From Amycolatopsis umgeniensis (lineage in GTDB: Bacteria > Actinomycetota > Actinomycetes > Mycobacteriales > Pseudonocardiaceae): a stretch of 64,000 bases of DNA. The translations under genes and the position numbers were made by a program. Below the pieces are notes generated by a model. That model had not been told where the DNA came from. It worked only from the letters and a program-made list of their open reading frames with translations, and made no database searches. Shown here piece by piece: positions 58,362 to 64,000 of the stretch; within the stretch, counting starts at the first letter, position 1, and each line of letters starts with the position of its first letter. The stretch is taken from positions 3,596,001 through 3,660,000 of the forward strand of contig NZ_JACHMX010000001.1 in assembly GCF_014205155.1 (NCBI RefSeq), in the 5' to 3' direction.

Positions 58362-59180
58362 GTGAACACAGCACCCCGGACCGCCCTCACCATCGCCGGA
58401 TCGGATTCCGGTGGTGGTGCGGGCATCCAGGCCGATCTGCGCACCTTCTTCGCCAACGGTGTGCACGGAATGGTCGCGCTCACCGCCGTCACCGTGCAGA
58501 ACTCGCTGGGTGTGCAGGGCTTCAGCGAGATCCCGGTCGACGTCGTCACCGGCCAGATCAAGGCCGTCGCCACCGATATGGGTGTCGACGCGGCGAAAAC
58601 CGGGATGCTCGCGACGGCCGAGATCATCAACGCCGTCGCGAAGACTCTCGACGAAGTCCACATCGGACGGAACACTTCGACGCCGTTCGTCGTGGACCCC
58701 GTCGCCGCGTCGATGACCGGGCACGCCTTGCTGCGCGAGGAGGCGCTGGAGGCGATCCGCACCGAACTCTTCCCGCGCGCGACGCTGATCACCCCGAACC
58801 TCGACGAGGTGCGGTTGCTGACCGGCGTGCACGTGACCGGGCCCGCGACCCAGCGGGAGGCGGCGGAAGCGTTGCTGGAGTTCGGTTCGGCGTGGGTGCT
58901 GGTGAAGGGCGGACATCTCGACGCGGCTCAGGACTGCGTCGACCTGCTGTCCGACGGCACGTCCTGGATCGAGCTGCGCGGGCCGCGTTTCGACACTCGG
59001 AACACGCATGGCGGCGGGGACACGATGGCTTCGGCGATCACGTCTTCGCTGGCGAAGGGGGCCGAGGTTCCGGTCGCCGTCGCGGAGGGGAAGCGGTTCA
59101 TCGAGCGGTGCGTGGCGGAGTCGTACCCGCTGGGGGCCGGGGTGGGGCCGGTTTCGCCCTTCTGGCGGCTCAGCCCGTGA
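58362..59180 (+). CDS. thiD: Hydroxymethylpyrimidine (phosphate) kinase ThiD
   Basis: 272 aa ribokinase-family enzyme that phosphorylates HMP and [80 protein letters not shown] and the anion-hole/catalytic THGGGDTMASAI are present (the usual Cys/Thr ...THGTGC reads THGGGD here). The GTG has GGAGG upstream. It shares the riboswitch with thiC. Its TGA stop lies in a hairpin arm. Confidence 0.95.
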   Translation: MNTAPRTALTIAGSDSGGGAGIQADLRTFFANGVHGMVALTAVTVQNSLGVQGFSEIPVDVVTGQIKAVATDMGVDAAKTGMLATAEIINAVAKTLDEVHIGRNTSTPFVVDPVAASMTGHALLREEALEAIRTELFPRATLITPNLDEVRLLTGVHVTGPATQREAAEALLEFGSAWVLVKGGHLDAAQDCVDLLSDGTSWIELRGPRFDTRNTHGGGDTMASAITSSLAKGAEVPVAVAEGKRFIERCVAESYPLGAGVGPVSPFWRLSP

Positions 59181-59224
59181 AGGCCCCCTTCCCTACCTTC
59201 AGGGTAGGCAAGGGGCCCTTCACG
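59176..59224. repeat. Intergenic hairpin (GTGAAGGCC family) at thiD end
   Basis: CGTGAAGGCCCCCTT and its near complement AAGGGGCCCTTCACG (one mismatch) with an inner CCTACC/GGTAGG stem. It contains the thiD stop codon and lies 45 nt before the convergent phosphatase stop. Confidence 0.85.
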
Positions 59225-59269
59225 GACCCGCATCCACGAACCACCCGGCCGAGCTCGCGTGCGACCGGG

Positions 59270-60787
59270 CTACCGCACGGTCATGCGCGGGGCGTCCACC
59301 GCCCAGTACCAGTTGTTCCCCGCCGCATAGAGCCGCCAGGTCAGCTTCACCGAACGCGCTCCCGCGGGCACCTTGACCGAGGCCGACGTCGGCACCGAAA
59401 GCACGTCGCCGCCCTTGTTCGCGGTGCCGGACTCCGGCCCGTAGGCCAGCACGTTCTGCTCCGGCCCGCCGTCGAACGACGCCGTCAGCGCGCCACGCTG
59501 CGTCCCGTCCTGCCGGTAGTGCGAGACGAACGAGACGTCCACAGTGGACTTTCCGGTGACGTCGAGACCGGGCGAGACCAGGGAAGAGTCGAAGGTGCCG
59601 CGTGAGGAGGGCGAGCCCTTGTCGTCCCACTCGTCCGGGTCCGCGACCGCGAAGACGCCGCGCGCCCGTGCGTTCGCCTCACGCTGCTGGCCGGGGGCCG
59701 TGCGGGTCCAGAAGTCGTCGTTGGTGAAGGCCCAGCCCTGCCATTCCGTCACCCCGGCGGGCATCCCGGCGGCGTTGCGCACGGTCCAGCCGCCGGGCGC
59801 GTCGTGCGTCCAGCCGAGGACTCCCGCCGGGACACCGGTTTCGTCCTGCCGGGGCTTCAAGACCGCCGAGTCGAAGACGTCCGAAGGCGCCGCGCCGAGC
59901 GCGTAGCCGTCGTAGACCGCCGGAGCCGTGACGCCAAGGTGCCGCAGCACCGTCGGCGCGATGTCGACGATCTTCGGTGCCACCGCGGGGGTTCCGGCCG
60001 GAACCGCGCCGCCCGCGGCGATCACGAACGTCATCCGTTCCTCGGGGCTGTCGCCGCCGTGACCGCCCGACGCCGTGTGCCCGTGGTCGGCGGAGATCAT
60101 GATCAGCCAGTCCTCGTCAGCGCGGTTCGCGCGCGCGTCGACGGCGGCGAGCAGACGGCCGATCAGCGCGTCATCGGTGCGCAAAGTGGCCGCGTACTGC
60201 GAGGAATCGGCGCCGTGGTCGTGTCCGGCGATGTCCGTCTGTCCGAAGTAGACGAACGAGGCGTCGGCCTTGTCCTGCTTGAGGTGCTTTTCCGCGTCGA
60301 CGGCGACCTGCTCGTCGGTCTTCTCGTAGCCGGCGCTGTCACCGTTCTGGACGAACTTGCGGTCCTGGCCGGTACGCAGGATCTTGTCGCCGATCGGCGT
60401 CCAGTCGACGGCCGCGTAGGTGTCGAGCGCCGGGTTCGCGGTTTCGGCGCGGGCGAGCCAGCTCGGATGCGCGGCGAGATCGTTGCCCGCGAAGGAGTTT
60501 TCCTTCACCTTGTGCTTGTCCGGCCAGACGCCGGTGAGGATCGTGGACCAGCCGGGACCGCTGACCGTCGGCGCCATCCCACTGCCGTACAGCGAGCTGC
60601 GCGAGGCGTATCCGCGTTTCACGAGCGCGTGGACGTTCGGGGTGTCCGCGGCCATCAGCTTGTCGAACCGGGCGCCGTCCAGGCCGATGACCAGCACTTT
60701 CGGCGTTTTGGCCGCAGCCGCGGCGACACCGGTGGTCAGCCCGGCGACGGCCACCAGGGCCGACAGGAGGGATAGCGTTCTGCGCAC
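59270..60787 (-). CDS. Secreted alkaline-phosphatase-superfamily phosphodiesterase/pyrophosphatase
   Basis: 505 aa. A signal of about 25 residues ends in an Ala run. The metal-binding phosphatase core has VLVIGLDGARFDKL, the nucleophile region in SGMAPTVSGPGWSTILTG, FGQTDIAGHDHGADS and the second metal site ISADHGHTASGGHG. A C-terminal 170-residue beta-rich region looks like a carbohydrate-binding or lectin-like domain. The family hydrolyses phosphodiesters or phosphomonoesters. The GTG with GGAGG upstream was chosen over an in-frame start ten codons earlier. Confidence 0.9.
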   Translation of the reverse strand: MRRTLSLLSALVAVAGLTTGVAAAAAKTPKVLVIGLDGARFDKLMAADTPNVHALVKRGYASRSSLYGSGMAPTVSGPGWSTILTGVWPDKHKVKENSFAGNDLAAHPSWLARAETANPALDTYAAVDWTPIGDKILRTGQDRKFVQNGDSAGYEKTDEQVAVDAEKHLKQDKADASFVYFGQTDIAGHDHGADSSQYAATLRTDDALIGRLLAAVDARANRADEDWLIMISADHGHTASGGHGGDSPEERMTFVIAAGGAVPAGTPAVAPKIVDIAPTVLRHLGVTAPAVYDGYALGAAPSDVFDSAVLKPRQDETGVPAGVLGWTHDAPGGWTVRNAAGMPAGVTEWQGWAFTNDDFWTRTAPGQQREANARARGVFAVADPDEWDDKGSPSSRGTFDSSLVSPGLDVTGKSTVDVSFVSHYRQDGTQRGALTASFDGGPEQNVLAYGPESGTANKGGDVLSVPTSASVKVPAGARSVKLTWRLYAAGNNWYWAVDAPRMTVR

Positions 60788-60882
60788 GAAAGCCTCCGGA
60801 TAACTTGTTCGAACCAATTGTTCGTCAAGTTAGTGCGCCGAACTGTCTTCCCGATGAAGTCCGCGTGCCGCCGCGAAGGACT

Positions 60883-61281
60883 TCAGCCGACGGGCTCCAT
60901 CACCCGCGAGTCATAACTCTTCCGGGACTCGAGGATCCCGTCGAAGTTGCCGACCGACCATTCGCTGACCGCCATCAGCAAGGTGCCCGCACTGGAGCCG
61001 CGTTCGGTCAGCGCGTACTCGACGGTCGGCGGCGTGGTCGGGTACACCGTCCGCGTGACCAGGCCGTCGCGTTCGAGGGCGCGCAGGTTCTGGGTCAGCA
61101 TCTTCTGGCTGATCCCGCCGACGGCACGGCGCAGTTCACCGAACCGGTGCGGCCGCCGCGACAGCGCGCCGAGCACGAGCGCGGTCCACTTGTTGGCGAG
61201 CAGATCGAGGACGTCTCGGCACGGACAGTTCCGCAGGTAGATGTCCCACGGCGATTCCGGCACTTCACAGGTGGTTTCCAT
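60883..61281 (-). CDS. HxlR-family transcriptional regulator
   Basis: 132 aa winged-helix protein. The [59 protein letters not shown] stretch is typical, with the Cys residues that some family members use as redox or aldehyde sensors. It is divergent from the oxidoreductase (88 bp apart), the usual arrangement for HxlR control of a quinone reductase or dehydrogenase. A TAAACT -10 lies about nine nt before the ATG. Confidence 0.93.
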   Translation of the reverse strand: METTCEVPESPWDIYLRNCPCRDVLDLLANKWTALVLGALSRRPHRFGELRRAVGGISQKMLTQNLRALERDGLVTRTVYPTTPPTVEYALTERGSSAGTLLMAVSEWSVGNFDGILESRKSYDSRVMEPVG

Positions 61282-61369
61282 CAGGTACCTAGTTTACCCA
61301 TAAGTGCCTTCTGGCGAGAAGTGACCAAGCGGCCGAAGATGGAGATCAACGACGACAGAGGAGCTTTCG

Positions 61370-62293
61370 ATGCGTAGCGTGACCCAGCAGCGGCTTGGTG
61401 GCCCGGAAGTGCTGGAGGTGACCGAGACCGACCGTCCGGCCCCCGGCCCGACCGAGGTGCTCGTGCGGGTGCGCGCCGCGGGCATCAACCCGGTCGACTG
61501 GAAGACCCGGGCCTACGGCGTCTTCATGGGCGAGCCGCCGTTCACCCTCGGCTGGGACGTCTCCGGTGTGGTGGAGGAACTCGGCGTCGGGACGACACTC
61601 TTCTCCGTCGGCGACGAGGTCCTCGGCTTCCCGTGGTTCCCCCGTCAGGCCGGTGGCTACGGCGAATACGTGACAGCACCCGCCCGCCAGTTCGTCCGCA
61701 AACCCGCGAACCTCACCCACGAGGAAGCCGCCGGGCTGCCGCTCGCCGGACTGACCGCGTGGCAGGGCCTCGTGGACATCGCCGACGTGCAGCCGGGACA
61801 GCGCGTGCTGATCGACGCCGCGGCGGGCGGTGTCGGGCACCTCGCCGTCCAGGTGGCGAAGGCTCGCGGCGCGTACGTCCTGGGCACGGCGAGCGCCGGG
61901 AAGCACGGCTTCCTCCGCGAACTCGGCGTCGACGAGCCGATCGACTACCGCGACGAGACCGCGACGGCGTCCGAGGTGGATGTCGTGTTCGGCCTGGTCG
62001 GCGAGCAGAGCGACCTGCGCTGGCTGGACGCGGTGAAGCCGGGCGGCCTGCTCATCGCGGTTCCGGGCGGCGTGAGCGAGGCTGTCGCGGCGAAGGCCGG
62101 GAAGCTCGGCGTGCGGACGTCGGGGATGCTCGCCGAACCCGATCAGCTCGGCCTGCTGGCGCTGACCGAACTGATCGAGAAGGGCGAACTGCGCGTCCAC
62201 GTCGAGCAGACGTTCCCGCTGGAGGACGTCGCCAAGGCCCACGAAGTCGGCGAAGGCGGCCGCGTCACCGGGAAGCTCGTCTTGACGGTCTGA
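61370..62293 (+). CDS. NADP-dependent MDR oxidoreductase (quinone-reductase-like)
   Basis: 307 aa medium-chain reductase without the zinc ligands. Starts RSVTQQRLGGPEVLEVTETDRPAPGPTEVLVRVRAAGINPVDWK, then GWDVSGVVEELG and the cofactor fold IDAAAGGVGHLAVQVAKARGA. It likely reduces quinones or enals. A GACAGAGGAG site precedes the ATG. Divergence from the HxlR gene suggests it is the regulator's target. Confidence 0.92.
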   Translation: MRSVTQQRLGGPEVLEVTETDRPAPGPTEVLVRVRAAGINPVDWKTRAYGVFMGEPPFTLGWDVSGVVEELGVGTTLFSVGDEVLGFPWFPRQAGGYGEYVTAPARQFVRKPANLTHEEAAGLPLAGLTAWQGLVDIADVQPGQRVLIDAAAGGVGHLAVQVAKARGAYVLGTASAGKHGFLRELGVDEPIDYRDETATASEVDVVFGLVGEQSDLRWLDAVKPGGLLIAVPGGVSEAVAAKAGKLGVRTSGMLAEPDQLGLLALTELIEKGELRVHVEQTFPLEDVAKAHEVGEGGRVTGKLVLTV

Positions 62294-62296
62294 TCG

Positions 62297-62349
62297 CGCG
62301 TGAAGGCCCCCTTCCCTCGGCTCAGCCGAGGGAAGGGGGCCTTCACGCG
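62297..62349. repeat. Perfect 26-bp-arm palindrome (GTGAAGGCC family)
   Basis: The left arm begins CGCGTGAAGGCCCCCTTCCC and the right arm is its exact complement, around one central C. It starts four nt after the oxidoreductase stop and ends ten nt before the convergent PI-PLC-like stop. The longest perfect member of the set. Confidence 0.9.
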
Positions 62350-62358
62350 GGGTTGTGG

Positions 62359-63378
62359 TCAACCGCGCGGCAGCACCTGGGGCAGGACGGTGGTCAGGCC
62401 CGTCCAGTCCGAAGTGAGCACCGACGCGTGGTTCTTCGCCAGCAGAGCCGCCCGTGCGTTCGCCTGCTCCACGGTGGGCGTGCGGGAGTCGATGGCCGGC
62501 GCGACGTTGTGCGCGTCGGTCATCACCACGTAGTAGTGGTTGTCGTCGTACCAGCCGGGACCGGTCCGCGTCAGGAACGCGTTCGCGTCGCCGTCGAAGA
62601 CCACGAACCACGGCCGCAGCCCGGCGTCGGCGTACTTCGTCCGCGGGTCGCCGGGTGCCGCGCCGTGCACCGTCGGGAAGATCTGCGCCTCGCCGACGCG
62701 TCCCGCGTCCTTGAGCGACCGCAGATACCGCGCGTACTCCACATCGGTCTTGAGCGTGTCCGTCGGATTGCCCTCCTCGACCGTGCCGGGGATGACCTCG
62801 ATGATCACCTTGCCCCGCAACGCGTCCAGGGACGGCCAGTTGTCCGCTTCGGCCGCGTCGTCGAGCGTCGCGTACCCGCCGAGCAGATCCGCCGGGCGGA
62901 AGACCGCGCTGCCGAGATGCGCCCTGATGGAGGCGTCGAGTTCGTCCGGGCCCAGGCCGCGGTTGTCCGCGAACCCGGTCTTCATCTCCAGTTTGAGCGT
63001 GAGCGGTTTGCTGTCCGGATGCGCGCCCAGCCAGACGCGGATGTCGTCGAGGCAGTGTTCGAGGTTCTTGTTCCGCCCACCGGAGTACAGCTGCGACGGC
63101 GAACTCGCCGCGACGCAGTTGTTGTTGTTCCCCAACGGGTTCGAGTGACTGACCTTCCACTCGCGGGTGATGATGTTGGGCCAGACGTCGAGTTCGATCA
63201 GCGAGGTACCGGCGTCCAGCGACCGCGCGAGGTAGTCGTAAGCGCCGGTTTCATAGGTGTTGTGGACGCCGACAGTGGTCACGTGGGAGACCTTCGCCGG
63301 GTCCGCGTTCGCGACCGCTCCGGACAGCGAAGCCGCCACGATCACGCCTGCCAGGGATACCGCGGGGAGGAGTTTCAT
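62359..63378 (-). CDS. Secreted PI-PLC-like (Ca2+-dependent phosphoinositide phospholipase C family) protein
   Basis: 339 aa. A signal peptide of about 25 residues precedes VGVHNTYETGAYDYLARSLDAGTSLIELDVWPN, matching the X-domain start with catalytic His in HNTY. Then WKVSHSNPLGNNNNC, LTLKLEMKTGF, VIIEVIPGTVEEG, YVVMTDAHNVAPAI. It belongs to the bacterial Ca2+-dependent PI-PLC group. Substrate (phosphatidylinositol or glycerophosphodiester) is unproven. Confidence 0.88.
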   Translation of the reverse strand: MKLLPAVSLAGVIVAASLSGAVANADPAKVSHVTTVGVHNTYETGAYDYLARSLDAGTSLIELDVWPNIITREWKVSHSNPLGNNNNCVAASSPSQLYSGGRNKNLEHCLDDIRVWLGAHPDSKPLTLKLEMKTGFADNRGLGPDELDASIRAHLGSAVFRPADLLGGYATLDDAAEADNWPSLDALRGKVIIEVIPGTVEEGNPTDTLKTDVEYARYLRSLKDAGRVGEAQIFPTVHGAAPGDPRTKYADAGLRPWFVVFDGDANAFLTRTGPGWYDDNHYYVVMTDAHNVAPAIDSRTPTVEQANARAALLAKNHASVLTSDWTGLTTVLPQVLPRG

Positions 63379-63487
63379 CCGAGCCCTTTCGCACGCGGGA
63401 AGTGCACTGGATCACACACTGTGCCACCGTGGTGGACGGTGGCCGAACCCGTGTTGAACCAAAAGGACCAGTCGGGAAAATGAACCC

Positions 63488-64000
63488 ATGAGCGAGAACC
63501 CGAGCCCGCCGTCCGCGCTGACCATCGCGGGCTCCGACTCCGGCGGCGCCGCCGGACTCCAGGCCGACCTCCGTACGTTCCTCACCTGCGGGGTGCACGG
63601 TCTGGTCGCGGTCACCGCCGTGACCGTCCAGAACACCCTCGGCGTGCACGACCGCACCGACATCCCGGCGCGGATCGTCGCGGGGCAGATCGAGGCCGTC
63701 GCGGCCGACATGGGCGTCAACGCGGCCAAGACCGGCATGCTCGCCTCGGCCGAGATCATCCACGCCGTCGCCGCAGCCTGCGACAAGGCCGAGATCGGCC
63801 GCGACGCCAAAGTGCCGTTCGTGGTCGACCCGGTCGCGGCGTCGATGCACGGGCATCCGCTGTTCGACGAGGACGGCCTGGTGGCGCTGCGCGACGAACT
63901 CCTGCCGCGCGCGACCGTCCTCACGCCGAACCTCGACGAGGTCCGGCTGCTGACCGGGATGACCGTGACCACCCGCGAACAGATGCACCAGGCGGCCGTC
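63488..64000 (+). CDS. thiD: Second ThiD-like kinase, truncated by the window end
   Basis: The first 171 codons of a ThiD paralogue; the reading frame is open to the last base, so no stop is seen. [79 protein letters not shown] and [15 protein letters not shown] align to thiD at 58362 with about the same spacing. It starts ATG after GGGAAAATG. Two ThiD enzymes in 5 kb suggest a salvage or a kinase/ThiE-type split; the C-terminal catalytic motif is outside the window. Confidence 0.93.
   Translation, partial: MSENPSPPSALTIAGSDSGGAAGLQADLRTFLTCGVHGLVAVTAVTVQNTLGVHDRTDIPARIVAGQIEAVAADMGVNAAKTGMLASAEIIHAVAAACDKAEIGRDAKVPFVVDPVAASMHGHPLFDEDGLVALRDELLPRATVLTPNLDEVRLLTGMTVTTREQMHQAAV

Noticed and set aside
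60807..60826. Possible LexA box upstream of the phosphatase gene
   Set aside because: The half-sites read GAAC and GTTC but are five bases apart rather than four, so it does not meet the LexA core spacing.

Overview
The window is a high-GC actinobacterial chromosome segment with no mobile elements, rRNA or tRNA that I could see. Gene content points to Pseudonocardiaceae, most likely Amycolatopsis or a close relative: an Rpf/LysM protein behind a c-di-AMP riboswitch-like leader, 'conservon' signalling operons (NIT-domain kinase, Roadblock, DUF742, small GTPase), an AfsR-type regulator, a bacterial XPB helicase, an orphan GroEL with CIRCE boxes, many GTG/TTG starts and several leaderless genes. 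The genus is inferred from gene content, not proven.

Layout. 0-6 kb: rpf, then a leftward moaC-mogA-moaE molybdenum-cofactor operon behind an exported TAP-type peptidase, and a malic enzyme. 6-8.3 kb: an XPB-associated protein. 8.6-15.1 kb: a complete conservon (A-B-C-D, leftward) plus an extra B-C pair. 15.7-20.5 kb: a rightward ABC importer with two paralogous lipoprotein binding proteins, two permeases and an ATPase. 20.6-26.8 kb: a ThDP enzyme, CutC, a second NIT kinase, and a third binding protein transcribed divergently from that kinase. 26.9-31.2 kb: a membrane protein, XPB, then DUF4253 and DUF72 genes behind a DNA-damage-type promoter. 31.3-38.1 kb: AfsR-like regulator divergent from menC, an M23 peptidase, an RlpA-like protein, an exported PheC-type dehydratase and PspC. 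38.3-43.4 kb: groEL, a Ser/Thr kinase, a cold-shock protein and two AIM24 proteins. 43.5-49.1 kb: moeA, an MFS exporter with its ArsR-type regulator, GlsB, psd-pssA. 49.4-55.8 kb: a CDC48-like AAA protein, LytR_C/DUF3263 genes, def and a GH15 glucoamylase. 55.9-64 kb: LysE exporter, TPP riboswitch-thiC-thiD, a phosphatase, HxlR regulator, oxidoreductase, PI-PLC-like protein and a second thiD cut by the window end.

Main biological signal. Both NIT-domain kinases are divergent from a nitrate/sulfonate/thiamine-precursor-type binding lipoprotein, and one of those lipoproteins has no transporter nearby. The two kinases also share two short motifs in otherwise dissimilar disordered tails. I read this as a candidate binding-protein/NIT-kinase sensory module feeding a Roadblock-GTPase pathway. 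Molybdenum-cofactor genes at both ends of the region fit a nitrate theme, but the ligand is unknown.

Non-coding structure is rich. There is a family of long hairpins between convergent genes, a dispersed dyad (CGCGTTYAG-N4-CTAAACGCG-like), an enriched palindrome GTCCACWGTGGAC inside genes, a cluster of DnaA boxes, and a combined PafBC/LexA promoter. All start sites, boundaries and functions are sequence readings without database searches.
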